NCBI GenBank assembly: GCA_030562195.1
Contig: CM060200.1
Coordinates: 1,612,001-1,676,000, forward strand
Reading direction: 5' to 3'
Source: Nipponacmea schrenckii
Lineage: Eukaryota > Mollusca > Gastropoda > Lottiidae
Length of the DNA: 64,000 nucleotides
The notes under the pieces were generated by a model. That model worked only from the letters and a program-made list of their open reading frames with translations, was not told the origin of the DNA and made no database searches. This document shows positions 10,855 through 23,419 of the stretch, in pieces (the first letter of the stretch is position 1; each line of letters starts with the position of its first letter). The position numbers and the translations under genes are program-made.

Positions 10855-12717
10855 CTCTGAAATTTTCTCTTCTAAAAGGTGCTTTGGTAATTTTGAAATC
10901 CGTAGTCAGTTGGTGAAGTTGTAAGTGGAATTGGTTTCTTCTAGAGTTCAAAATTTTTATAATAAACAAAGAGACTGAGTGAATACTGAAATAGTTGTTG
11001 TCTAGCTGTGTCACTTCTCACTGTTGTTTTCTGTCTGAAACTTTCAGAATAATCAGAACCTTATATAGTACTCGATAGAATTGTATGAAAAATTAGTTTC
11101 AATAATTAGCCAACATATGTAGAGATTTCTATATAAATTTATTCAACTGGGGACTATTAGGGGTATATAATATATTGTATTAATAGTTTGTCCACAGCTG
11201 GATGTCAAGGGTCATTAGCTAGTGCAGTACGTCAGCTTTATTATGTATCCTAATGACCAACCTAACGATGCTTATATTTTATATAACAAACAATCTGGTG
11301 TCCACTGTATCATAACTTTACAATGATTGTAAACTAACTTACAGCACTGTGAGCTCTGATTGGTTGATATTATAACCGGTTACAGTATTAGCCAATCAAT
11401 TAAACGTTTAAATTTAAATGGCCCCCTGATTGGTTAAAGATCCACTGTACTGATTTGAAAGATCCAATGACCGCCTTGTCAATCGAAAAGACCAAATCTC
11501 AGTATTGTCAGCCTTCAAACCGACAGCACAGAAACTACTAATTTGAACCGATCCAACAATCAACAAGTACTACCTATAAATGAATGAAGGACTACAACCT
11601 GTATTTCTGCAACCCTATTGTGCTATTTTTAAAATCCTCTTTCTTTCTGTCTTTGTGGTTTTTGTACGTCCATTTTCGACTAATTTTTAGTCTAGATTTG
11701 GAATATGATGCCTGCTCAGAATTTCTGAATTTTGTAATGAGAAATTTAATTGGCAAAGGTTATTTCTAAAAATAGTGGGTTTTTTGTGCAATGACAGTCA
11801 AGAAGATGTTAATTCAATGTAGAAGTTTACTTTCATTTTGTTTAGTTCAAAACTTTTATGTTTATCCTATATTGAATTTTGTACAGAAACCAAATATTGG
11901 TCAGGCTTTCAACGAGATTTCTGGAAAATAGGTATTAAAGATGAAATTCGTGATCAAACATGGAATCAAAATTGCAAATGAATTACCGGTCTCGGTCCTA
12001 ATTTGGATATATTAAAAGCAGTTAATTCCCTTTATATATTTCGTTGTGTGGAAAAAATTGATAAAGATTTATTTGCCTTTCGTGGTGAAAAAGGACCAAT
12101 TTTCCAAACTGTTGAATCCTAGCATTAAGCTTTTGACGGCGTTTGATCTGTTAAAATATTTATAACGATAGATGCTCTGTAATAGTGATGTTGTCGAATT
12201 ATACCCACCAAGTTGTAGACATTCTCGGGCCTGTATATTATTATATAGGTTCTATAAGGGATGGTAGAGAACAATCCCAATCTTACATAACCGGTATCAT
12301 CCAGGGGCAATGCCCTTTATGAAAACATTCTGTTAACCGATCAATTTCATGATTTAAACTAAGGCAATACCAGATATAACTTGCCCCTCCCAACAATTAA
12401 GTCTGACTATACACCTTGTAGCCATTACAAAAGTCCATAGTTTGTTTCTCTGAATTTTACAAAAATTGCAATAGTAACGTCAGATATATTTATTCGAAAA
12501 AATATTTTCAATTAATGACCCCGATATACATACAAAAAACGGAGTAAACCTTGAAGTTATAAGATTATTTGAAGTACATGTATCTAGATCTGGCCACGCC
12601 AATCTTATCATGTTTTCATTAATATAATTTACTAAAACAAATATTTGTTTATTTGAAGTTATTATTGGTAGTAAAATTATATATTTATTGTCAATTAAAC
12701 AACTCTTGTAAGATACT
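10855..12717 (-). other. 5' flank of FABP B, duplicated in C
   Basis: Contains the TATA box CTATATAAGG (- strand, 11059-11068), the conserved CCAAT region (about 11340-11400) and then non-coding sequence. It matches 16727-18673 upstream of gene C until the common breakpoint at GTAAGATACTTA. Past that point B runs into the 13-bp array and C into unique sequence. C has extra sequence at about 18180-18270 that B lacks. No gene is seen here. Confidence 0.7.
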
Positions 12718-14030
12718 TAAGAACAAGAGTAGGGAACAAGAGTAGAATAGGGAACCAGAGTAGGTGAGAGAGTAGGGAACAAGAGTAGGGGACAAGAGTA
12801 GGAAACAAGAATAGGGAACAAGAGTAGGGAACAAGAGTAGGGAACAAGAGTAGGGAACAAGAGTAGGGGAGAAGAGTAGGGAACAAGAGTAGGGAGCAAG
12901 AGCAGGGAACAAGAGTAGGGCAGAAGAGTAGGGAACAAGAGTAGGGAACAAGAGTAGGGAACAAGAGCAGGGAACAAGAGTAGGGGAGAAGAGTAGGGAA
13001 CAAGAGTAGGGAACAAGAGTAGGGAACAAGAGTAGGGAACAAGAGTAGGGAACAAGAGTAGGGGAGAAGAGTAGGGAACAAGAGTAGGGAACAAGAGTAG
13101 GGAACAAGTGTAGGGAACAGGAGTAAGGAACAAGAGTAGGGAACAAGAGTAGTGAAACAAGAGTAGGGAACAAGAGTATGAAACAAGAGTAAGGAACAAG
13201 AGTATGGAACAAGAGTAAGGAGCAAGAGTAGGGAACAAGAGTAGGGAACAAGAGTAGGGAACAAGATTAGGGAACAAGAGTTGGGGACAAGAGTACGGAA
13301 CAAGAGTAGAGAACAAGAATATGGAACAAGAGTAAGGAACAAGAGTATGGAACAAGATTAAGGAAAAAGAGTATGGAAAAAGAGTAAGGAACAAGAGTAG
13401 GGAACAAGAGTAGGGAACAAGAGTAGGGAACAAGAGTAGGGAACAAGAGTAGGGAACAAGAGTAAGGAACAAGAGTATGGAACAAGAGTAAGGAACAAGA
13501 GTAGGGAACAAGAGTTGGGGACAAGAGTATGGAACAAGAGTAGGGAACAAGAGTATGGAACACGAGTAAAGAAAAAGAGTATGGAACAAGAGTAAGGAAC
13601 AAGAGTATGAAACAAGAATAGGGAACAAGGGTAGGGAACAAGGGTAGGGAGCAAGAGTAGGGAACATGAGTAGGGAACAAGAGTAGGGAACAAGAGTAGG
13701 GAACAGGAGAAGAACAAGAGTAGGGAACAAGAATAGGGAACAAGGGTAGGGAACAAGAGTAGGGATCAAGAGTTGGGAACAAGAGTAGGGAACAAGAATA
13801 GGGAACAAGGGTAGGGAACAAGAGTAGGGAACAAGAGTAGGGAACAAGAGTAGGGAACAAGAGTAGGGAACAAGAGTAGGGAACAAGAGTAGGGAACAAG
13901 AATAGGGAACAAGAGTAGGGAACAAGGGTAGGGAGCAAGAGTAGGGAACAAGAGTAGGGAACAAGAGTAGGGAACAAGAGTAGGGAACAAGGGTAGGGAA
14001 CAAGAGTAGGGAACAAGGGTAGGGAACACT
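12718..14030. repeat. 13-bp minisatellite, about 100 copies
   Basis: A long, fairly regular array of AACAAGAGTAGGG. It sits between the 5' flank of FABP B and the 3' flank of FABP C, and is homologous to the array at 7935-8470. Overlapping - strand frames of up to 461 codons are artefacts of a stop-poor repeat whose period is not a multiple of three. Confidence 0.96.
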
Positions 14031-14118
14031 CACAGTGAAATAATTGAATGTTGTTACTAAATTTACACAATTTCGAAAGATGGCACAATATACTTCAGAC
14101 AAGTTATTGAAAATAAGA

Positions 14119-14124
14119 TTTATT
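14119..14124 (-). terminator. Candidate polyadenylation signal of FABP C
   Basis: The - strand reads AATAAATC about 405 bp beyond the gene C stop codon, just before the 13-bp array. Position and spacing resemble the signal proposed for gene A. The assignment rests on the hexamer only. Confidence 0.4.
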
Positions 14125-14528
14125 TATCAAACAGCATATACATATATAAAAATTAGGAGTTCAATTCTTAAAATATAATAAATAAAAATATATTTAAATA
14201 AAATTGAAAGATAAAAATAGAAAAATAATAGAACACTCGGATATAGTCGTTAAAAATCATCCTTTACCAGAATGTCGGTTTAAGATATCCGAAATTTTTT
14301 AAAGAATGAAAATTCGGAGCATGGTTCGTTTACAATGTAATTGAATCCATAATAGAATAAGGTCCATTTGATTTTCATTTCTAATAACGAGATAGCATCA
14401 GTAATAACTGTATAATAATAAAGTTTATCACTTTAGAAAATTGAAAGTAAATAATTAGAACACCATATCCCTTTGTTGTTGTCATTTCGTTAAATCCACT
14501 CACATTTCAAATTATTCTTATATTTCAA

Positions 14529-16726
14529 CTAATCTGATATTTTTTTAGAATATCTTTTACACACCAAGTCGTTATCACCCACCACGATCGTCTGAAAATA
14601 AAGACATAATTTTTATTATGATACACTTATCTATAAAACTATATCTAAAGGGCTTTTCAAGAGATTATTTTCAAGAGATTGTTAATCTGGTAAATGTGTA
14701 CAATGATTACAATTCATCATCACTTGATATCGTTACCTGTATGTGTAATTAAACGTTACCTGTACGTGAAATATAACGTTACCTGTATGTGTAAATGAAA
14801 CGTTGCCTGTATGTGTAATGAAACGTTACCTGTATGTACCTGTATGTAATGAAACGTTACTTGTATGTGAAATATAACGTTACCTGTATGTGTAAATGAA
14901 ACGTTGCCTGTATGTGTAATGAAACGTTACCTGTATGTACCTGTATGTAATGAAACGTTACTTGTATGTGTAATGAAACGTTACCTGTATGTGTAATGAA
15001 ACGTTACCTGTATGTGTAATGAAACGTTACCTGTATGTGTAATGAAACGTTACCTGTATGTGTAATGAGACGTTACCTGTATGTGTAATAAAACGTTACC
15101 TGTATGTGTAATGAAACGTTACCTATATGTGTAATGAAACGTTACTTGTATGTGTAATGAAACGTTACCTTATGTGTAATGAAACGTTACCTTTATGTGT
15201 AATGAAACGTTACCTTTATGTGTAATGAAACGTTACCTTTATGTGTAATGAAACGTTACCCGTATGTGTAATGAAAAGTTACCTGTATGTGTAATGTAAC
15301 GTTACCCGTATGTGTAATGTAACGTTACCCGTTTGTGTAATGTAACGTTACCTTTATGTGTAATGTAACGTTACCCGTATGTGTAATGAAACGTTACTTG
15401 TATGTGTAATGAAACGTTACCTGTATGTGTAATGAAAAGTTGCCTGTATGTGTAATGAAACGTTACCTGTTTGTGTAATGAAACGTTACCTGTATGTGTA
15501 ATGAAACGGTGTTAAAAAGGAATTGATAAAAGTCTATATCCATAATAATTGTTGTTTCTTTAAGATTTCAATTGTTAAAAATACGTCAATACATACCGTC
15601 AAGGTTTGATCGTCACTGATTTTTTCAATCGTTACACATTGAGGTTTAATTTTCGGATTATTAACTGATGTACTGTTATTAATAAGCTTTCCATCTTCAT
15701 ATCGACATGTACTCTACAATAAAATAAAATGAATTTGTACACCCTTCTTATCTGTACGAGATTGGACTAACGAAGTCGGGTAACGGCAAACAATGTGCAG
15801 TTAGAAGCATTGTGAGTACCAATTGTTCATCTTGTATACATGAGGTGGTTGAGCAAAGGCCATAAAATTTTCCCGGAACGGGAATGATAAAATTAATAAT
15901 TAAAAGTTGAGAGGCCAAAGCCAGGACAACCTCTTTTCTTAGGACCGTCCTTAAAAACACTATTAGGGAGTGGACAGTTGACATTGGCATCTTACCTGGC
16001 TCTTTGTCTCTTGTCAATAGTTTCAGATTGATATTTATTTTAACTCTTTATATGAATGGATCTGTTCTAGAAATTGTGAATAAAAATTTTTGCCTTACCA
16101 TCATTTTAATCCCCATTCTTTCTTCTTCGAATTCCTCATTTAGTTGAAACTTGTTTTGATGTGAAGTTGGTCCAACGCTGTCAATAGTTACCAAATAGTC
16201 TCCGTCAAGTTTGTATTCCTGCATAGGACTTATTTGCATCATCAGCTTCCTAAAGATGATATTCAAATCTACCAAGACAAAAAATGAAATGAAATGAATG
16301 GAGTTTTACGTCCTACTCTTCTGCACCTTATGGGCTAATGAAGACGGGCAACGCCATGCAGTGTGCAATGAGGGAAATTTTGCCAGGACAGCTACCAAGA
16401 ATGAAATAACAGTACATATACAGGGGGTATATAAAAAACAACTGAAGTATAAGACGTCTAACCTAAACCCCTGCTCTGGGAAGACAACGGACTTTAGATA
16501 ACCTAAATTATAGTTTGAGTGGATACATTCCACGTTAAGATAAGACAGGCCGAAGTCAAATTCGATCTATTCATAAAGTAAATAATTCCACGACTATATC
16601 ACTTTAGATCTATTAATAGAACAAAACTAAACTCTTACCCATTTCTTTAAAATATTCTTCGAAATTTTCAGTTTTTTCCTGTTTCCATTTTCCACCGAAT
16701 TTCTCAATTATTTCTTGGAGTGCCAT
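14529..16726 (-). CDS. Fatty acid-binding protein (FABP) gene C, 4 exons
   Basis: Exons 16726-16639, 16268-16099, 15713-15597 and 14591-14529 join in frame (438 nt, 145 residues), with the same phases and exon 2-4 lengths as gene A; exon 1 is two codons shorter. Motifs: GGKWK and NFEEY in exon 1, FRKLMMQISP and LNEEFEEERMG in exon 2, VCKRYSKK at the end (R of R-x-Y kept, the Tyr/Phe position is Ser). The predicted role is cytosolic lipid binding, as for A, but sequence differences in exon 2 (MQEYKLDGDYLVTIDSVG versus TMEYRLDGDYVVAIHTVG) imply time since the A/C split. A short SINE sits directly against the exon 2 acceptor. A TATA box lies at 16931-16940. B is a near-identical tandem partner. 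Confidence 0.87.
14730..15510. repeat. 23-bp minisatellite in intron 3 of FABP C
   Basis: About 33 units of the same 23-bp repeat as in genes A and B. A duplicated segment (about 14760-14860 and 14860-14960) gives a local higher-order repeat containing a CTGTATGTACCTGTATGTAA variant. Confidence 0.93.
15725..15990. repeat. Interspersed element in intron 2 of FABP B and C, absent from A
   Basis: Intron 2 of C (and of B at 9935-10195) contains about 260 bp not present in A. Its left part (CTTCTTATCTGTACGAGATT, CGAAGTCGGGTAACGGCAAA, CAATGTGCAG) resembles a diverged copy of the short SINE at 16278-16391. The rest is unassigned. It supports B and C sharing a common ancestor after the split from A. 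Confidence 0.45.
16269..16400 (-). mobile_element. Short SINE with 9-bp target-site duplication at the exon 2 acceptor of FABP C
   Basis: A 114-bp insertion (16278-16391) is flanked by exact copies of CTACCAAGA (16269-16277 and 16392-16400). On the - strand it starts CTGTCCTGGCAAAATTTCCC and ends in GACGTAAAACTCC followed by an (ATTTC)n tail and TTTTTTG. The corresponding intron of gene A is uninterrupted. The duplicated target contains the 3' splice site (CTTGGTAG in gene sense). Related copies lie at 18.8, 19.4, 26.2, 38.1, 49.9 and 63.96 kb. Confidence 0.85.
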
Positions 16727-16930
16727 CTCTGAAATTTTCTCTTCTAAAAGGTGCTTTGGTAATTTTGAAATCCGTAGTCAGTTGGTGAAGTTGTAAGTGG
16801 AATTGGTTTCTTCTAGAGTTCAAAATTTTTATAATAAACGAAGAGACTGAGTGAATACTGAAATAGTTGTTGTCTAGCTGTGTCACTTCTCACTGTTGTT
16901 TTCTGTCTGAAACTTTCAGAATAATCAGAA

Positions 16931-16940
16931 CCTTATATAG
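16931..16940 (-). promoter_or_regulatory. TATA box of FABP C
   Basis: CTATATAAGG on the - strand, about 205 bp upstream of the start codon. The same sequence is found before genes A and B. Confidence 0.6.
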
Positions 16941-18673
16941 TACTCGATAGAATTGTATGAAAAATTAGTTTCAATAATTAGCCAACATATGTAGAGATTT
17001 CTATATAAATTTATTCAACTGGGGACTATTAGGGGTAAATAATATATTGTATTAATAGTTTGTCCACAGCTGGATGTCAAGGGTCATTAGCTAGTGCAGT
17101 ACGTCAGCTTTATTATGTATCCTAATGACCAACCTAACGATGCTTATATTTTATATAACAAACAATCTGTTGTCCACTGTATCATAACTTTACAATGATT
17201 GTACACTAACTTACAGCACTGTGAGCTCTGATTGGTTGATATTATTACCGGTTACAGTATTAGCCAATCAATTAAACGTTTCAGTTAACTGCCCTCTGAT
17301 TGGTTAAAGATCCACTGTACTGATTTGAAAGATCCAATGACCGCCTTGTCAATCGAAAAGACCAAATCTCAGTATTGTCAGCACCAAACCGACAGCACAG
17401 AAACTACTAATTTGAACCAATCCAACAATCAACAACTACTACCTATAAATGAATGAAGGACTACAACCTGTATTTCTGCACCATATTGTGCTATTTTTAA
17501 AATCCTCTTTCTTTCTGTCTTTGTGGTTTTTGTACGTCCATTTTCGACTAATTTTTAGTCTAGATTTGGAATATGATGCCTGCTATTGAATTTTCTCTCA
17601 GAATTTCTGAGATAATGAGAAATTTAATTGGCGAAAGGTTATTTCTAAAAATAGTGGTTTTGTGTGCAATGACAGTCAAGAAGATGTTAATTCAATGTAG
17701 AAGTTTACTTTCATTTTGTTTAGTTCAAAACTTTTATGTTTATGCTATTGAATTTTGTACAGAAACCAAGTATTGGTCAGGCTTTCAACGAGATTTCTGG
17801 AAAATAGGTATTAAAGATGAAATTCGTGATCAAACATGGAATCAAAATTGCAAATGAATTACCGGTCTCGGTCCTAATTTGATATATTAAAAGCAGTTAA
17901 TTCCCTTTATATATTTCGTTGTGTGGAAAAAATTGATAAAGATTTATTTGCTTTCGTGGTGAAAAAAGGACCAGATTTTCCAAACTGATGAATCCCTAGC
18001 ATTAAGCTTTTGACGGCGTTTGATCTGTTGAAATATTTATAACGATAGATGCTCTGTAATAGTGATGTTGTCGAACTATACCCACCAAGTTGTAGACATT
18101 CTCGGGCCTGTATATTATTATATAGGTTCTATAAGGGATGGTAGAGAACAATCCTAATCTTACATAACCGGTATCATCCATTTACACCTTTCCAATTTTC
18201 AGTCAGAAGACGTTTTATTACGTAACCATACAACCCGTAGCTACAAGGGACAAGGGGAGAGGGACAATGCCCTTTAAGAAATGGCTTTATGAAAACATTC
18301 TGTTAACCGATCAATTTCATGACAATACCAGATATAACTTGCCCCTCCCAACAATTAAGTCTGACTATACGCCTTAGGGCCATTACATATTTTGTTTCTC
18401 TGAATTTTACAAAAAATTCAATAGTAACTTCAGATACCGGTATATAATTTTGAAAAAATACAATTAATGACCCCGATATACATACAAAAAACGGAGTAAA
18501 CCTTGAAGTTATAAGATTATTTGAAGTATCTAGATTTGACCACGCCAATCTTATCATGTTTTCATTAATGTAATTTACTAAAACAAATATTTGTTTATTT
18601 TAAGTTATTTATGGGCGTAAACTTATATTATATATTTATTGTCAATAAAACAACCCTTGTAAGATACTTATAA
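16941..18673 (-). other. 5' flank of FABP C
   Basis: Non-coding sequence matching the flank of gene B (10855-12717), with conserved CCAAT elements near 17230-17290. Open frames at 17573-17857 and 18303-18557 are not supported: the B copy shows frame-disrupting indels in the first. Confidence 0.65.
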
Positions 18674-18754
18674 TAATTGAACAAACAAAATACAGTGTAA
18701 TAACGATCTGAACACCACCACCAAACGGGGATTCCGTTACAGAATATAGTAAAT

Positions 18755-18855
18755 AAAATGAAAATAATGTTTTGCGTTCTACTCTTCTGCACTCAATGTG
18801 CTTTCGAAAACGAACAGTGAGGGGGTAATGAGGGAAAAAGATTTCCAGGACAGTG
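18755..18855 (-). mobile_element. SINE fragment, same family as 16278-16391
   Basis: Shows TTTTGCGTTCTACTCTTCTG, then GAACAGTGAGGGGGTAATGA and CCAGGACAG, a diverged copy of the family. It is flanked by non-coding sequence. Confidence 0.55.
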
Positions 18856-19144
18856 GCATAAGCCTACTCCTTAAGCGATTTCCAACTGTCAAGGCATCTT
18901 TACCATGCATACAGCCTGTAACATGCTCGACCTCGGTTTATTGTCCCTTCCGAAAGACACATTTTCCTTGTCAACGCCCCTCCCCAACCTGCATCACACA
19001 CAATATAGTGACAAACACATTGACAAGTTATAAAGTGTTTTTGTAACGAAAAGTGGTAATTAGGTGTTTATAAGATTAAGCATACCTCGTCTGGCGCCAC
19101 ACATCTTTGCATAATTCTCGAGTTTTGATTTCGTGGACATTGAT

Positions 19145-19500
19145 AGTGTTGAAATGAAATAAAAAGAATGAAGTTTTACGTCGTATGATAGTGTTCAAAT
19201 GAAATATAAAGAATGAAGTATTACGTCCTGTGATAATGTTTCAAATAAACCCGAGAAGAGACATCGACTATGGTGGGCAACTTCAGACGCAGAGAGGAAA
19301 AGCAGATAGTTTGGTCAGTTCATACATAAGACGATTGTTTGTTTGCTTTCAATTAGTTTAGGTTGTCTTCACTGCAAACTGATCACAAGTTGCGTATAGT
19401 GAGGGGGAATAGAGGTAAACGCATGGAATAAAATAAATGGAGTTTTACGTCCTACTCTTCTGCGCCTTATTGGCTAAAAGGGACAGGCACCACCACCACT
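19145..19500 (-). mobile_element. Three partial SINE copies
   Basis: AAAGAATGAAGTTTTACGTC (about 19160) and AAAGAATGAAGTATTACGTC (about 19208) are two adjacent tail fragments. At 19432 a longer fragment reads GGAGTTTTACGTCCTACTCT and continues CTGCGCCTTATTGGC. All belong to the family at 16278-16391. Confidence 0.55.
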
Positions 19501-19677
19501 TAATCGGCAATAAGAAACAATCTAAGACACTGTATTCCTTTAAGAAGTAATCCCGATCACACTTTTAACCAGTTGAATTCTCGTCAACAACAAGATCAGT
19601 CTAATCAACCTTGATGTTTTTCATAGTTTTGACGAACTGACCCAATTATTATCCTACGATACATTCACACTAGAGCA

Positions 19678-20552
19678 ATTAAAATATTACTCATTGAAAT
19701 ATTACTCATTGAAATATTACTCATTGAAATATTACTCATTGAAATATTACACATTGAAATATTACTCATTGAAATATTACTCATTGAAATATTACTCATT
19801 GAAATATTACTCATTGAAATATTACTCATTGAAATATTACTCATTGAAATATTACTCATTGAAATATTACTCATTGAAATATTACTCATTGAAATATTAC
19901 TCATTGAAATATTACTCATTGAAATATTACTCATTGAAATATTACTCATTGAAATATTACTCATTGATATATTACTCATTGAAATATTACTCATTGATAA
20001 TATTACTCATTGAAATATTACTCATTGAAATATTACTCATTGAAATATTACTCATTGAAATATTACTCATTGAAATATTACTCATTGATAATATTACTCA
20101 TTGAAATATTACTCATTGAAATATTACTCATTGAAATATTACTCATTGAAATATTACTCATTGAAATATTACTCATTGAAATATTACTCATTGAAATATT
20201 ACTCATTGATATATTACTCATTGAAATATTACTCATTGATATAATTGATATATTACTCATTGATATATTACTCATTGATATATTACTCATTGAAATATTA
20301 CTTCATTGAAATATTACTCATTGAAATATTACTCATTGAAATATTACTCATTGAAATATTACTCATTGAAATATTACTCATTGAAATATTACTCATTGAA
20401 ATATTACTCATTGAAATATTACTCATTGAAATATTACTCATTGATATATTACTCATTGAAATATTACTCATTGAAATATTACTCATTGATATATTACTCA
20501 TTGAAATATTACTCATTGAAATATTACTCATTGAAATATTACTCATCGAAAT
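19678..20552. repeat. 15-bp satellite, about 58 copies
   Basis: Nearly perfect head-to-tail ATTGAAATATTACTC. Rare variants (GATATATTACTC, GATAATATTACTC) recur at several places, indicating local homogenisation. Since 15 is a multiple of three, the array is open in frames on both strands; none is a gene. Confidence 0.97.
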
Positions 20553-21464
20553 GAATACTTGCATTTTGATCAGTTTCATATTTTAACAGCCGGTAGAAGT
20601 AAGATCTGTGTACACGGGTGATGCATCAAACAGTAGGACGTAAAACTCAGTCTTATTTCAGTTAAATCTACCATGAGAAATTAAAAATGGTTGAAAAAAA
20701 TGACTTCCTTTTAATTAAACAAAGAAAGCATGATCATGTATACAACTTATTTAAGTCTTTGACCAAGTATAGAAGGCTTCTGAAACTAAAGTCATCTGGA
20801 ATTAATGTTTTAGAGATAAGGCTATGGGTATTGAGCAGGCTCTATGACAAACCTTTGAATACATCTAATAGTTACCAATTGAAATCAGAAAGTACTTTAA
20901 GTAGACATTTTGATATGTGAATAATACTGGGTTATCTTTAGTCGTAATATATATGTATACACAAATAAAAGAGAACTTTTTATAATCATATTGTGATAAG
21001 GAATGAAATGAACCTAACTTTGATTAAACACTAGGTAAATAGCCCGCAAGTTGAAACCGATATTGAACTAGACTGTACTACAAACTGTGTGATGAAATTG
21101 AACAGTGTGACCTATCTTTTAAATTTAAATGGGTTTTACGTGATATACGTGTAAGAGAGTAAGAAAGTGTTTATTATCAAACCTTTATAAACTATCATAT
21201 TTCTACAATATGCATACCCACCGAAATAAGAACACTAGTAGAAATATATTAATTTAATCTATATGGTTTGTTTGTATAGTGAAAAATACTCATTAATATA
21301 GGATTAATAGAGTGATATATCTTTATTAAAACCATTGATAAATACTGTATCATTGTATTGTATTTATAATAGTGATATACGTGTATCAGTATATTAATAA
21401 ACCTTAACTATGATTCGCCATGGTACAAATGGTAGAATTAGCTTTAATGCCATTAAAGGTGTTT
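20553..21464. other. Gene-free stretch
   Basis: AT-rich. A SINE tail remnant (AGGACGTAAAACTC, + strand) lies at about 20635. A 77-codon frame at 20687-20920 has no recognisable feature. From 21280 the sequence begins to resemble the following array. Confidence 0.5.
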
Positions 21465-22740
21465 GTTTGATATAGTGATATACTGTAATGATACCGGATT
21501 ATAAGTGATATACTATTATGATACCGATTGATATAGTGATATACTGTAATGATACCGGATTGATATAGTGATATACTGTAATGATACCGGATTGATATAG
21601 TGATTTACTGTTATGATACCGGATTGATATAGTGATATATTGTAAGTGTAAGTGATACAGGAATGATCTAGTGATATATTGTAATGATTCCGAATTGATA
21701 TAGTGATATACTTTAAGTGATACCGGATTGATATAGTGATATATTGTAAGTGTAAGTGATACCGGATTGATATAGTGATATACTGTTATGATACCGGATT
21801 GATATTGTGATATACTGTAAGTGATACCGGATTGATTTAGTGATATACTGTAAGTGATACCGGATTGATATAGTGATTTACTGTCATGATACCGGTTTGA
21901 TATAGTGATATACTCTAATAATACCGGATTGATATAGTGATATACTGTTATGATACCGGATTGATATAGTAATTTACTGTTATGATACCGGATTGATATA
22001 GTGATTTACTGTAAGCGATACCGGATTGATATAGTGATTTACTGTCATGATACCGGTTTGATATAGTGATATACTCTAATAATACCGGATTGATATAGTG
22101 ATATACTGTAATAATACCGGATTGATATAGTGTTATACTGTTATGATACCGGATTGATATAGTGATTTATTGTAAGCGATACCGGATTGATATAGTGATA
22201 TATTGTAAGTGTAAGTGATACCGGATTGATATAGTGATATACTGTAAGCGATATCGGATTGATATAGTGATATACTGTAAGTGTAAGTTATACCGGATTG
22301 ATATAGTGATATACTGTAATAATACCGGATTGATATAGTGTTATACTGTATGATACCGGATTGATATAGTGATTTATGTAAGGATACCGGATTGATATAG
22401 TGATATACTGTAAGTGATACCGGATTGATATAGTGATACACTGTAAGTGTAAATATACCGGATTGATATAGTGATATACTGTAATGATACCGATTGATAT
22501 AGTGATTATTGTAACGATACCGGATTGATATAGTGATATATTGATAAGTGATACCGGATTGATATAGTGATATACTGTAAGCGATATCGGATTGATATAG
22601 TGATATACTGTAAGTGTAAGTTATACCGGATCGATAAAGTGATACACTGTAGGTGTAATTATACCGGATTGATATATGTCGATATACCTTGAATAAAACT
22701 GATGTAATTATACCGGATTGATATAGTGATATACCCTTAT
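21465..22740. repeat. 32-bp minisatellite, about 38 copies
   Basis: Units read ATACCGGATTGATATAGTGA followed by TATACTGTAATG, with length variants (TGTAAGTG, TGTAAGTGTAAGTG). Higher-order repetition is visible: blocks near 21890-22130 and 22180-22330 recur. Confidence 0.93.
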
Positions 22741-23419
22741 GATACCGTATCAGATTGCTTAACTACCATATAAGGAAGATACGTTCCAAATATAACTTAA
22801 TGAATTCAAAGATTAATCAACATATGGACATCAAAGCTGTTTTCATCTTTTTATAGCCTCATATTCGCCGATATCCTTAATCAAAACTGATTATATCAAA
22901 GATAAAATACTAATTCAATATATTTATCATATAAGATTCCAGGCGTATTCAATAAGTGTTCTACATGTACATCAAACTTTAACTTTGTATGGCGCTTAAC
23001 AACAAAAAAACATAGAACGCCTCTGTTACGGTCAAATAGAATGATTAGATCTATGCTTTTAGTTTGAATACGTTCTTGCTAATAACAGAGTCTTTCAAAG
23101 TTTCTATATAACTGACGACTGTGGTTTAATTTCGACTTGTTAAGAAACGTCCTATTGACAACTGAGTTTTTAATTTCATGAGTTTTATCAAAGGCTGTTT
23201 AAGAAGTTTATGGTTATGACTCTGTTTATTTGAAATCATATTTTATAGCCCTAGTCATAATCAATGTTATCAATATCTAATTTTCAAGTTAATATTACCA
23301 CGACAAACAGACCCTATTGATAGTCAACGACATATATGTTGGGAGAGTTCGTGTACAATTTATCATTCTCCGGATTTTAATTTCCGCTGATTTGTACGTG
23401 AATGAAGTGAAAATCAATC
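22741..23419. other. Upstream region of the 23.4-kb gene
   Basis: No coding sequence. It should contain the promoter of the + strand gene at 23420, but I see no clear TATA or initiator element. Confidence 0.45.

Noticed and set aside
7935..14030. AGTAGGG array as telomere-like sequence
   Set aside because: The unit is a 13-bp AACAAGAGTAGGG, not TTAGGG, and it is interstitial between gene copies.
12717..14102. 461-codon and overlapping - strand frames with a P-Y-S-C-S-L-L-L-F-P motif
   Set aside because: Product of a 13-bp minisatellite that lacks stops in all three frames; the same peptide motif appears in each frame.
4697..20552. Direct-repeat arrays as CRISPR
   Set aside because: Units are contiguous without unique spacers, the region is eukaryotic, and no Cas-like genes exist.
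20687..20920. 77-codon + strand frame
   Set aside because: Lys/Leu-rich by composition, no domain, no splice or promoter support; could be a decayed element, but not defensible as a gene.
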